The notes under the pieces were generated by a model that searched no databases, was not told the DNA's origin, and saw only the letters and a program-made list of their open reading frames with translations. This document shows, one piece after another, positions 1 through 9,654 of a DNA stretch of 23,870 bases. The position numbers and the translations under genes were made by a program. Position 1 is the first letter of the stretch. Every line of letters starts with the position of its first letter. Source of the DNA: Zychaea mexicana (Eukaryota > Mucoromycota > Mucoromycetes > Mucorales > Lichtheimiaceae); NCBI RefSeq assembly GCF_025766255.1, contig NW_026516913.1, positions 1 to 23,870 of the forward strand, written 5' to 3'.

Positions 1-2
1 TG

Positions 3-1883
3 AAACGTGTGGAAAACGAGCTTAGTCGACAAAACTACGAAGACAGAGGCATGCGTACGACAGCAGATGGTTATTCGACATCAGCTGAGATGGAGCGTAT
101 TGTAGATCATTTTCTGGCCACCAACAAGCAACAAGGACTGCGAAATGCACTGCTTTTCTTCTGCAACACTATGGACTTCTACGGGGCGAAAGCGTTCGTA
201 TGATGGAACTTGCCGATCTGCAAACGTTACTTCTTGAGCGCGAGGGTGTCACTGAATGTCATGCGTTGGTGATGGTGCTTAAGCAAGGAAAAACAAACCA
301 AGAGGGCCGTGTGGAGTTTGCTGCTGCGATGCGTAACGTTAATGTTGTTATCCGTCCTTTGATGATGCTTTCTTTTTATCTCTTTCATCGGTGGCACGTT
401 GCTGGTGAGGCATTCCCTTGTTTCTAAAGCAATCGAGATTGGTTCGACATCAAGCTCATCAGAGGCAGAGATCGCAACACGCAGTCCATTACGTATGATC
501 GTCATCGCGAGTGTATTTTAGAAGCATTCAAGTCAGTCGGCATTCATAGTAAAGCGGTCACTCACGCTATGAGGGGTTCGTCAGCACGCATGGCAGAGAT
601 ATCTGGAACGAGCGAAGAGTCTATCCGGCGATTAGGTCGTTGGAATAATTCTGCTTTATCGACCAGTTATCTAACCAATTTGCCTCGTGATATCTTGCGG
701 ACCATGGCAGGATTCACTAGAGAGGCTGGCCAATTCTACTTACCTCGTGCTGCTGTTACACCACCCCTTGAGCTTTGCAAGAAGGTTTTTCCTGAAGTCG
801 ATCGGTGGCGAGCGTTGCTGGATGCCAAACAAGTGGAGGACTCGTGCGCGGCTGATTCGTTTTTGCGTCTTCTTGTGCAGTTGCGTGTTGAATTTTTGCA
901 AGATTCGGTTTTGATGAAAAAGCGCTGTCCAGGTCATCATTTGTGGCAAGATCCTTTGTTCCGTGATCCTTTGTATCTTGAATTTGAACGGTATGTGCTG
1001 GTGGACTACAGTCTTTCGTTTATATACTAATTATCCTTTTAAAATAGTAACTTGAATCATGCACTTGAAAACAACGAAGAGCCCACTGATCTGTTACTTC
1101 AATGTGCCGTGCCGATCATTGAAAATAGACTTGCCATCTTGCAACAACAAATACAACAACAAATCGCTGCTCAGCAACAAGACACCAATCGCATCGTACA
1201 ATCTTTCTCTAACGCCATACCCACTCTGGAAGCACTTGCGCAGCTTGCACCAAACATGAGTCGTATAGGAGATATTGTACAGCATTGGGACCACATCGCC
1301 AGCGGACAAGCGTCCTTGAGCGTCACGCTCAACTTGGCAGGTCAGCAGCAGCAACAACGACAAGATCAGCAACAACAACAGCAGCAGGAAGGTTGGGGCT
1401 CGGTTTCGCTCCCGTCCTCGTCCTCCTCCCTCCCATCTACCATGACAGCAACTGTGCCACTGCCATCAGCAGCACCAGCGCCATCATCATCTTCGTCGTC
1501 GTCGTCAGCAGCACCAGCACCAACATCGTCAGCAGCATCAGCACCCCCAACAACAACAGCCCATATATCCATCCATGAACCGCACAAACGTCCAAACAAT
1601 CCCACAATTATGGACTGAATGGTTTGACGGTTGGAATGGCGGCATGTCTGTGATTAGAATGGAAGAAGTGTACAAAACTGCATGGCGAAAAAGTGATTCA
1701 GACGGCAAATGGTTTCGTAGAAGACGAGCGATGATTCGGAAACTTCAAGATTATATCGAAAGAAAAGGAATGCAAGAAAGAGTACCAGAAGCGTTGGGCA
1801 CTATACATAGACACTATCTCGCTGTCGGCATTACCTCATTAGATTCACTATCGAAAGACTTATGTTTTTTTGATACACTTTAA
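3..1883 (+). pseudogene. Crypton-type tyrosine recombinase (Ndc10-like domain plus GCR1_C), 5' truncated by window
   Basis: The product would be a DNA-cutting and rejoining tyrosine recombinase of a fungal Crypton element, the family related to centromere protein Ndc10. Seen: a YR catalytic set, with Arg at 197-199 (context RMMELADL), H-x-x-R in THAMRG (His 563-565, Arg 572-574), GRW, then the candidate nucleophile Tyr at 668-670 (STSYL). A 57-nt intron (991-1047, GTATGT donor, CTAAT branch, AATAG acceptor) joins LEFER to NLNHALENN in frame. A Gln-rich then Ser/Ala/Pro-rich linker (about 1140-1570) precedes a GCR1_C-type DNA-binding tail (about 1585-1780: TIPQLWTEW, then a WRK...RRRRAMIRKL helix). 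Breaks: a frameshift at about 197-203, an in-frame TAA at 425-427, and a second frameshift between about 1500 and 1610. The start lies left of the window. The family call is firm. The gene cannot make a full protein as read. Confidence 0.85.
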
Positions 1884-3602
1884 ACTTTTTGTATATTCAT
1901 TTCACCATCTTTTTCTTTTTTTCACTCGCTAGCTTTCCCTTTGACACGCTTTTTTTCAACTTTCTAACATTGGCCTTGCTTGGCCATATTTTTTTTATTG
2001 TATTACTTCCATGTTGTGGTCTGTTGGCCATGATGGTTTTTGCCTCGCTTTTTTTTTCTTTTTAACTTTTGCTTGTTTCGTGGCCTTGTTTGGCCCTTTT
2101 TTTTTCAAAGAATATATAACTTTTGTTTCGTGGGCTCACGAGGCCTGTCCTAAAAATGATTGTCAATGGTTTGGAATAGGGAATGCTTATTATAGTACGT
2201 TTTCTGAAGCATGATGAAATGCATTTGATAAATTAGTTGCACTTGATGCAGAGCTTAAGATGTAGGAATTAGATTATATATATACACGCAGTACTGGATA
2301 TGGCTCTAATTATAATAATTTAATAATGGACACTCGAGACGACTGTGTACAGTATACCACGAACGATACATGGTTAGTAGCATGGCGATAATGTATTACT
2401 GGGAACAGAAATATGTTGTTTAAATGAAGGCGATGTAGATTAGTTTTTCTCTCCAAAAATGTTCGTACTGCTGCAGATGTTGCGCTGGTTTTTCGCGCCT
2501 TCCGCTGTCAAAATGCATTGTGAATACATAAATCTTGAGTAGTTATCAAGGAAGGATAGTCATTAGAACTGCTTATAGTTAGTTCATCGGTCGATAGCGG
2601 TTACAAAGTAGTTTTATAATCGTTGCAATGGCAGCAATAAGTTGCTGTTATTCATCAGTCAGGCAAAGATAGGAACAAGATATGACATGTTCCTACACAA
2701 CACTAACTATCTCTACCTAGTGTCTATTACATGTTCAAAGTACAGGAAAGGAGAGAAAACATTGTTAATATCTCAAGCATAGATAGAACAGCGTATACCG
2801 TCCAATCCACTGAATCAATGTGCCATCTATACTAATGCTTTTTGAAAGCTATCAACAAGGTACCTGACGAGACAGAAGAAAGATAGGGTTAGTCTGAAGT
2901 GTAGACACTGATGTTGGATCTATGTGTATGTTAGAGTGTAGTAGTTTTGCTAACACCATGGCATCCATATCACTGTCATCTAACATTGAAAGTATTGGAG
3001 AGATCACTAAAATGTAGGCTCTTTGAGTGGTACAGTTGCTGTATGTAGCTAGCATGATACAAATTACACGACCTAGAGCAGCTCATTCATTAAGAACAGC
3101 ACGATTTAAAAAACTTATTCTGCAATCTCGGATGACATTAACCTTTCCTCGAATACATAGAATCAATGCCCGGTTCATTTAAAGCATTTTGAAGGTTTTC
3201 TGTAATTATTCTAAAGATACCAAGCTCTTCTTTTATTAATAACAAGCAGGTCCACGGCTCTACTTATAAACACAGTCCCCAACAATTGATATTCGCGGAT
3301 ATCATTCGGTATAACCAATGATATCGCTGGATATCACTGTGGTCCTGCTATCGGGATTTTAAAAAATGGTGGACCCAGGTGGACTTTGGTGGACCTCAAG
3401 ATTTTATACTTGTATTTATCCTTCTCTTTAAATATCTAAAAAATAAAGTTTTTATTTTTTGATATTCTGAAAAAATACATCAAAATAATAATTTTGAGTA
3501 TTTTCTACTATTAGGAAAAAACAAGAATATGTCAATGTTGTTGTTTGTTGTTGTTGTTCATATTTAAATAAATATAAAAAGATATATACACTTTTAATAA
3601 TC
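1884..3602. other. Gene-free stretch after the Crypton
   Basis: No convincing coding region. The first 250 bases are T-rich with several poly-T runs and recurrent TTGGCC words, which could be the Crypton 3' flank. A small CGTG-GGCT-CACG hairpin lies near 2130. The short ORFs here (for example 2011-2214 + and 2852-3055 -) show no domain, no splice context and no neighbour support. GATATC-like words recur at 3285-3340. Confidence 0.5.
3368..3397 (+). repeat. Three tandem GGTGGAC decamers
   Basis: Three consecutive 10-bp units, each beginning GGTGGAC and differing only in the last three bases. They sit about 270 bp upstream of the gypsy fragment. No function can be assigned. Confidence 0.6.
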
Positions 3603-3642
3603 TAGTGATTGATAAAAATTTAAGAATTTTTTGTAATCACTA
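3603..3642. repeat. Inverted repeat next to the gypsy breakpoint
   Basis: Arms TAGTGATT (3603-3610) and AATCACTA (3635-3642) flank an AT-rich core that is itself nearly palindromic (AAAAATT/AATTTTTT). It lies just left of the point where integrase homology begins abruptly (about 3665), so it may mark an inserted palindromic element or a deletion end. Confidence 0.5.
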
Positions 3643-3664
3643 AATTATTGATTAAACCTCTAAG

Positions 3665-4630
3665 CGTAAACTGTCAACCGCGCAACATGCAGAAACTGAT
3701 GGTCAAACCGAAAGAGTGAGCCGAATACTTGAAGATCTTTTACGCCATTATGTTGCATTCGATCAATAGGATTAGGATGTATAGCTACTAGTTGTGGAGC
3801 ATACATACAAGAATACATACCAAGCGTCAATCAAGATGACTCCATATTACTGTGACTTAGGTCGTCATGTCCTCACCCCAAGTTACCTGGAATCTAACTC
3901 AAGTAACGAAGCTGTGGCGCACCTTGAGTCAAGACTTAAGACGATCGGTGAACACGTAACCGGCAATATCAAGGCTGCTGCAGCCAGGCAAGAGCAGTAT
4001 GCCAACCCACATAGGCGTGACGTTGAATTCGAATTTAGACAAGAAGTACTTGTGGATCAACTATACCTTAATCCACATAACTTCCTATGATCAGCCTAGA
4101 AGAAGCTTGCAGCCAAGTACACAGGTCCCTATAAGATTACTGAATGCATTGGTAAGGTATCTTATCGTCTCAAGCTCCGAACAAATATCAAGGCACACAA
4201 TGTATTCCATGTTCGAACGCTCAAGCTGTACACTCAAAGTCAAGATCACCGGACCCCGGCACGACTACCACCTTTAGTTATTGAAGGCGAACCCGAGTAT
4301 GAATTTGAAGCTATCATTGACAAGAGAACTTACAAACGACGCATCGAGTATCTAGTCAAATGGTTAGGCTATCCAATTCATGATGCTACATAGGAACCAC
4401 TCAAGAACTTAGACAATTGTCAAGTTTTTATTCAAAACTATGAAGATAGACTTCACAAAGGAATTACATCAACCACACCATCATCGACCCAAGACAGGCG
4501 ATACGGCATACCAGGTGGCAGCATCAGGACCACCAAGGGCCGACCCAAACGATCTTGATCCTGTAAACCAGGGAAGAGGTCCACACGATGTGGAGGGGGA
4601 GGGATACCTGGATTTTGCTGTTGCTGTTGC
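3665..4630 (+). pseudogene. Ty3/gypsy chromovirus remnant: integrase C-terminus plus chromodomain
   Basis: 3' end of the pol ORF of a fungal LTR retrotransposon. In one continuous frame: the end of the integrase core (motif HAETDGQTERV at about 3686), the region normally reading D-W-D-x-W-L, a SIKMTPYY segment, the C-terminal KYTGPYKI...VFHV block (about 4118-4215), and a chromodomain (about 4297-4445: YEFEAIIDKR, IEYLVKWLGY, then the T-x-EPLKNL segment). Integrase inserts the cDNA, and in this family the chromodomain steers it to chromatin. In-frame stops: TAG 3767, 3773, 3782, 4097 and 4391, and TGA 4088; three of the TAGs replace conserved Trp. gag, protease, RT and RNase H are absent; the copy is cut at about 3665. 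The tail ends in a basic GRPKRS segment and a GTT/GCT microsatellite. Firm family call, clearly dead. Confidence 0.87.
4592..4604 (+). other. Polypurine tract candidate 1
   Basis: A 13-base pure-purine run (GGAGGGGGAGGGA) directly downstream of the chromodomain tail, where gypsy elements carry the primer for plus-strand synthesis. It is not followed by a clear TG...LTR start, so the tract at 6266 is the competing candidate. Confidence 0.35.
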
Positions 4631-4638
4631 TGTTGCTA
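4615..4638 (+). repeat. TTGCTG hexamer microsatellite
   Basis: Four tandem hexamers: three exact TTGCTG and a last TTGCTA. They lie at the end of the retroelement reading frame and just before the 3' end of the antisense ORF. Confidence 0.7.
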
Positions 4639-4654
4639 GTGAACACTAGGAGAC

Positions 4655-6030
4655 CTAGGGTCTTGTGGTTGCTCCATATAGTCCAGGCGATGTCACAGGA
4701 GACATAAAATCCGAACGAGCAGACCTAGGGGAGCTTAGCAGAGACACCAAGGGAGTAGGAGGGGTATGCCCTGTGGTAGTAACCTCAGGTGCACCCAAGG
4801 AGCCCTCAAGAGGTGACATGGACCCAAGGCGGAGCTGGTAGTCAGTTTCATCACTAGCCAGCTCATCCACCTCTTCAGTATACTCAACCTCATCATCAGT
4901 CTCTACTAAAGGACAAATATGAGCACTAGTCAAACAACTAGAACGACGCAAGCTACCAGGAACTGCAACTGAGCCGCTGCCAGAAGCCACTGAGCCACCA
5001 CTAGACCGAACAGAACTAGGAGGGCTAGCCTGAAAGACAACAGGACCAAAGGTACCTAAATCTAGGACACCACCAGTAGGACCAAAAGTGGCGACTTAGG
5101 AGGAGCCAAGGTAGGGTACACCTCACTACTAGAACGCAATTGGCCCAAGGAGTAGACCAAACCTATTGGCTCACAATTGCACCAAGACTGGAAGACCCAG
5201 GACAAATACCAAGAAGGCACCTGCAGCTCAGGACCAACAAGAATGTTCTGGCCTAGGAGCATCATTAATAAATAAAAATCTTTAAAGTTAATTTCTTAAA
5301 AAGATGTATCATTTCGAAATTAAAATTAATTAATTAATTTTTAATTTCTTTGAAAAAAATAATTATTTTTTTCGGATAATAGTTTTTGCTAAGACAAAAA
5401 ATTAAAAAAAAATTTATAGAAAAACAAATATCTGTGAATTCTGCAATACCCAAAATTAAAATTTTGGTTGAGAATTCAGAACCTTTTTCTTCTTTGAAAA
5501 AGAACCATAAAAAGAAGCACTTCGTAAGTTAAGAACTTACGAATTTTTTTAAAGGTTCAACAATGCTCTAGGAGCCATATATGACTACAGGGAACATCCT
5601 TACCTAGGAGGTACTGTTGATCAGCACAGTAACCTCTCTTATTGAGTCTGCACTGATCACAGTAGTGTGGCGACTGTTCCACATCATACAAGCCACCATC
5701 GGGCATAAAGTTAAAGCAGATCCGTGAGAAACAGAAGCAATGCTGGCAGACATTAGCTGGACGTTCAAAGCGATACGAAATCACTGGGTGCAAATTGGTA
5801 ACATGACTAGTGATGTAAGTGTGACCAATGCAGTCTCAAGCAAAGGCAGGTTGAGCAAGACCACCAGTATAGGTAGTGGTACTAAGGTATGAAGTAAAGA
5901 CGGACATTGGTTGATAAGGAAACAAGTAAAGGCAAGGACTAGAAGTAGATAAATATGCAACTAGAAAAAGAAGCAAGGAAGTGGTATACCCCTGCTCAAT
6001 GTTTGTAAAAATTTTACAGCGGTGTTTCAC
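4655..6030 (-). pseudogene. Unrecognised cysteine-rich antisense ORF, split by an insertion
   Basis: I do not recognise this protein. It starts at an ATG at 6030, is hydrophobic and Ser/Thr-rich for about 60 codons, then has a Cys-rich block (about 5805-5610) with C-x2-C-x-C and later C-x2-C and a further C, resembling zinc-binding pairs. Next come a Trp-rich stretch (about 5250-5150), a repeated TFGP motif, a Ser/Gly-rich run, an acidic patch (about 4910-4850) and a Ser/Pro tail ending at 4655. One frame is kept from 6030 to about 5100 once the 307-bp insert at 5261-5567 is ignored. Breaks: a TGA at 5836-5838 next to a Cys codon (probably a former Cys) and a frameshift between about 5100 and 5062. 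It lies opposite in strand to the gypsy pol remnant, between chromodomain and polypurine tract, so it may be an extra antisense gene of that element. It could instead be an unrelated gene or element. Confidence 0.5.
5253..5575. mobile_element. 307-bp AT-rich MITE-like insertion with 8-bp target duplication
   Basis: CTAGGAGC occurs at 5253-5260 and again at 5568-5575, flanking a very AT-rich 307-bp segment (5261-5567). Removing the insert and one copy restores the antisense reading frame exactly, joining HIWLL to GQNILVG. The insert is full of hairpins: TTCGTAAGTT/AACTTACGAA (5521-5543), CCAAAATT/AATTTTGG (about 5450-5467) inside a longer GAATTC-bounded arm, and an AT palindrome near 5315-5350. 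The ends show only weak inversion (ATCATT versus AGCATT). An 8-bp duplication is typical of hAT-type elements; no transposase is present. The alternative of a 351-nt intron (donor at 5603, acceptor at 5254) also keeps frame. Confidence 0.62.
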
Positions 6031-6265
6031 ATTAGGTCACCGCTAATACCTTCACCCCCACAGTATCAATGCATGTTTATTCTCCTACCCCTATGATTTT
6101 CCTCATAGTACCTAAGTACCCCCGATGTTTCTCATGACACCCAAGTACCCCCAAATTTAAAAATCTGTAAACCCTATCACCTCCACCCCATCATACACTT
6201 CCCTGTTCCCATTATTATTATATTACTGTATTCACTGATCGTTGTAAATTATACTCCTTAATATT
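6031..6265. other. C-rich gene-free stretch
   Basis: CCCC-rich on the plus strand, with AAGTACCCCC appearing twice (about 6112-6155). It probably belongs to the 3' untranslated part of the retroelement. No ORF or RNA gene is supported. Confidence 0.45.
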
Positions 6266-6455
6266 AGAGGGGAAGAATGTTACTGACTAGGTAGCATTTA
6301 GTCAAGGAACCTGGGCCCCGGCCTGGGTTGTACAAAGCTTATTAGGCCCAGCAGTATATCAAGGCTGGCTGGGCTGGGAAAATAAAAAGTAGCCTCTTTT
6401 CCACTGAATCATTCACTGACCTGGATAAACGTTCCCTATAGAAAAGGCCCTAGTC
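6266..6455 (+). repeat. Polypurine tract and partial 3' LTR-like segment
   Basis: AGAGGGGAAGAA (6266-6277) is followed at once by TGTTACTGAC, the usual PPT-to-LTR arrangement of Ty3/gypsy elements (LTRs begin TG). The segment then holds a GC-rich block (GGGCCCCGGCCTGGG) and an AATAAAAAG word. It ends where the foldback-like element begins (6456), so no LTR 3' end (CA) is seen. No second copy occurs in the window to prove it is an LTR. Confidence 0.45.
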
Positions 6456-7864
6456 TATAGCTAGGGATCCACATCAGAATCGAAGAATCGGAATCGAATC
6501 CAATCGGAGTCGTCAAAACCCAAGACGATTCCGACTAAGAATCGTCTCAGAATCGTCTCAGCTTTGGTTGCATAGAATCAAAGAATTGGTCCTTTTCTAT
6601 ATTCTATGATTTCAGTAATTTGCATATTGTAGAGCATTTATTTATATATCGCTAAAATACAGCTGAAACTAGTTCCTTTCTTTAAAGGCGACCTCCAAAC
6701 TTAAGTCGTGTTTTCATTTTTACCAAATAATATATGAAAGGAAGGGGACGAGAAACAAAGAGAAAATGGTGCAAAAAGAAAAAAGATAAGAGGGGAAGAG
6801 AGGAAAAAAGAAGAGACAAAATGCTATTCTAAACGCCAAAATCAAAAGAGAGCCATGAATGCAGAAGCATTAACCTTTGAATTGACTCTGGCTTCAATAG
6901 ATTATGGGTATGGGGGAGCAAGAGGCGGCTCTGTGAGAAGCAGCATTTGGATGGTGTTGAAGTAACTGTGACGCGCATCATTACTTCTTCCCCTACAGTG
7001 CAACTCACAATGCATTTTTCTCTATGAGATACTACTTTACTAGATTTAGTGTGGCTTCTCAATCAGTTGGATCAAGATTGTGCATTCCATCTGAGATTGC
7101 GCAATTAGGGGTCGTTAAGAGAATTATCTTACTCATTCACCCTTTGCCTTTCATAAGACACTATACATGCGTAGAGACATAGTAGCTGTGTGTACTACTA
7201 GTTGTGGTTTATTTCCTCCAATATAATATGATATCATTGCTTCACAGTTCATCACCGCTCACAGCGCTTTTTTTTATAATGTACTATGCCTTGCCACTCG
7301 TTACACTGCTCATTCATGACGTACTACTATGAGATTTCTGTTGCCAGTTTCAATTGACCCGTCGATTAAGCTTGCACAATTTGAGCATGGGCATTTCTGT
7401 CATTCGCTTCCTCCCTTGTCTTCTATCAGACATAAAATGCACGCGTATGTGCAGTCATACATAATATGGGTTGTAGTATTTTCTCCTACACTTGAAAAAC
7501 GATATCTTACTCTAAATACTATCCATCCTTTTAATTTTGAAATGCAGATTGTTTCTTAATAGTGGAATGTTACAGCTCTTTAGAAGTAGATTATATATTG
7601 CTTTTTAAAGCTTACTATTCGTACTAAGCATTGAAATCTTCTTTCTTTCCAAATAGCGTTCATACTTATATTATACTTAGCTACATTTTGACTATAATCG
7701 AGGATACATATTTTTTTTCTCTTTCATATGATATATCCGATTCGATTCTTCGATTTCTACTGATTCTTACCGAGACGATTCGATTCGATTCCTCACTTAG
7801 ATGATACTGATTCGAATCCCTCAAAGAATCGGTAGAAATCGTCTCATGTGGAACCCTATCTATA
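6456..7864. mobile_element. Foldback/MITE-like element with GAATCG-rich inverted ends
   Basis: The left end (6456-6474) and the reverse complement of the right end (7846-7864) match over 19 bp with two differences (TATAG.TAGGG.TCCACAT). Just inside each end is a cluster of GAATCG/CGATTC words (6475-6570 and 7735-7845) in opposite orientation. The inner 1.1 kb has no convincing ORF. TA at both outer edges would fit a TA target duplication but is weak evidence. It lies between the LTR-like segment and a MULE transposase fragment, and the MULE homology stops at its right edge. Confidence 0.55.
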
Positions 7865-7865
7865 A

Positions 7866-8579
7866 CAATATACTGTATATCTACTGTCAGTGTATCCAAT
7901 GTATTTCTTATTAATGTATGGCAAATATTATAATAGCGAAGTACTTTATTCATTATATTGTACACATCTTCATAATTAACCCTTCTCTGGCCGGCAGTTT
8001 CCTGCTCAGTCAAAAAATCAAGCTGTCGCAAAACAGACATGTGAATATCACGGCAATTGCTGGGCCGTGCATTTGTTGTGCAATCCTTTGGACCTTAGCG
8101 TGAGTTAATGGCAGTGTGCGGACATCATCTTGATTTCTAGGTATATGATTTGTGTGGGTGCTCAAGAGCTGAATCTTGCAAATGTTGGGTGAATTACGTG
8201 AGATTGTAACTTTAAGGTGGCCAGCACAGTTGCACTTCTTACTGTCCTTTTGAGCTACGCGAGTAGTATGGCTATGTGTATAGTGACCAGCACGATGACA
8301 GTTAAAAGTCTTAGTGTAAATGATATTGCTGTTAGGATTACCAATCGTCTTGTATTTTTTGTTCCATTTGGTCGCACACAATTCCGAGATTCGAGCCAAA
8401 CAGTTCACCCATTTACCAGCAGGAACGAATATAGGTTCGTGGAGCATTAGCATCAAAACACCAGCTATAGTTGAGTACACAAGGGCAAGAAGAATGTTGT
8501 TGATATTATAGATTTCGTTGCTCATAATGTATAACCGTTCAAAATAAGATAGTGATAAAGAAGGTACCATTTTATTCAC
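7866..8579 (-). pseudogene. MULE-type transposase N-terminal fragment (third MULE)
   Basis: The minus strand encodes the N-terminal DNA-binding region of a Mutator-like transposase: GKWVNCLARISELC, then a Cys/His-rich block (FNCHRAGHYTHSH...KKCNCAGHLKV, ending near THTNHIP) of the FAR1/WRKY-GCM1-like zinc-finger kind, then RTLPLTHAKVQRIAQQM. A frameshift near 8030-8045 moves the frame into QETAGQRRVNYEDVYNIMNKVL, which continues to about 7866 where the foldback element's terminal repeat begins. The DDE core and SWIM finger are missing. The start is uncertain: the first 50 codons look non-coding. It differs in sequence from the two MULEs to the right, so it is a separate family. Confidence 0.72.
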
Positions 8580-9460
8580 AACTTAGTGACAGATTTTTCA
8601 CTCGTAAACTTCACTATGGGTATTAATTAAAATTCGGTGGATTTAGTGGAAATAATAAAATCTGTAAGAAACAGTTATTTAACCTGGTTATACAGCTTAT
8701 TTTTGTTATTAATTATAGGCAACACTAGTTAAAATGAATCAAAAAATAGGCTATGATTTAAAAAGATTTATATAAAATACATATCATATAGATTAAACAC
8801 TATGTCTTTTTTGGATTAAAAGGGCATTGCCTCTTAAACTTGAAATTTTTAGATATTATTCTTTTTTCAGATCAAAATGGAAATGGTGGAAGATCCAACG
8901 TTTAAGTGATATGGATTAACTCCCTATTAAGTTAGCCACCTTCTGTAATCCTGTTGCTAATATGATATTACTTTTTAATGCTAAAGTGAATGACACCTCA
9001 TTTTCCCTCTTTATGCATCCAACTGATCTTTTAGGTAGATTATGTGCAATCATTAATGACGTTGTTTATTAGCTTTCTTTTGTATAATACAAAAGAAACC
9101 CACTGTCCAGCAAACATGACGTCCTGTTGTTTATACTATATCTATCCATTGTTTCCTTTCATTATCCAACATAGCAGACATGGCAAATTGTCTGTGAGCA
9201 CAGAGAGATGACTGTCAACATGTTGTACGTGCAAATAATAGTGGATCAGTGTCATGTTGTATGTATAAGTATATGGGTAAAGAAAGGAAGTTGTTGTTGT
9301 TTTTAGATATGTACAATTCAGAAGTGACAGATGAAGTTTGGCGTTGTATTGGCACATAAGTTTGAAGTTGAATAGGTGTAAGTAGTTTAAAAAAGCATAA
9401 GCATATACAGAACAAAAGAGAAAGAAGCAGTAATTCTGAATAAGTATATATCATGCGGTT
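8580..9460. other. Gene-free stretch with one strong palindrome
   Basis: AT-rich, with no supportable ORF. Its one clear structure is the hairpin TTTCTTTTGTA-TAA-TACAAAAGAAA at 9074-9098 (perfect 11-bp arms, 3-base loop). Confidence 0.5.
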
Positions 9461-9591
9461 CATAGGGACCGCTGAAATTTCCCTGGCAGCAGCCTCGGGT
9501 AAATATAGTTCCGGAGTAAATTCCCTGGCATCCTTCAGGAAAACTATTTACCCAGGAATACCTATACCACCATGCACCAATTTTTTTCGTG
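9461..9591 (+). repeat. Left terminal inverted repeat of MULE 1
   Basis: Begins CATAGGGACCGCTG and ends with a poly-T run and CGTG. Pairs with 13107-13237. Confidence 0.88.
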
Positions 9592-9654
9592 AGTTTTTTT
9601 GTTTGTTATAAATATTTTCATACTTGTTCCTATTACTACTTTCTCCTACAAAAA

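Noticed and set aside
1285..1605. ORFs in other frames and on the minus strand over the Gln/Ser-rich linker
   Set aside because: Repeat-driven shadows of the Crypton gene. CAG/TCG repeats stay open in several frames.
2011..2214. 67-codon ORF in the T-rich region
   Set aside because: Phe/Leu-rich product explained by poly-T. No domain, splice site or neighbour supports it.
6829..7559. ORFs inside the foldback-like element (6829-7062 -, 7329-7559 +)
   Set aside because: Short, with no domain or intron context. Not enough to claim a gene in the element.
7808..7820. GATTCGAATCC resembling a tRNA B box, suggesting a tRNA or SINE
   Set aside because: It lies within an array of GAATCG words, and I could fold no acceptor stem, A box or anticodon arm around it.
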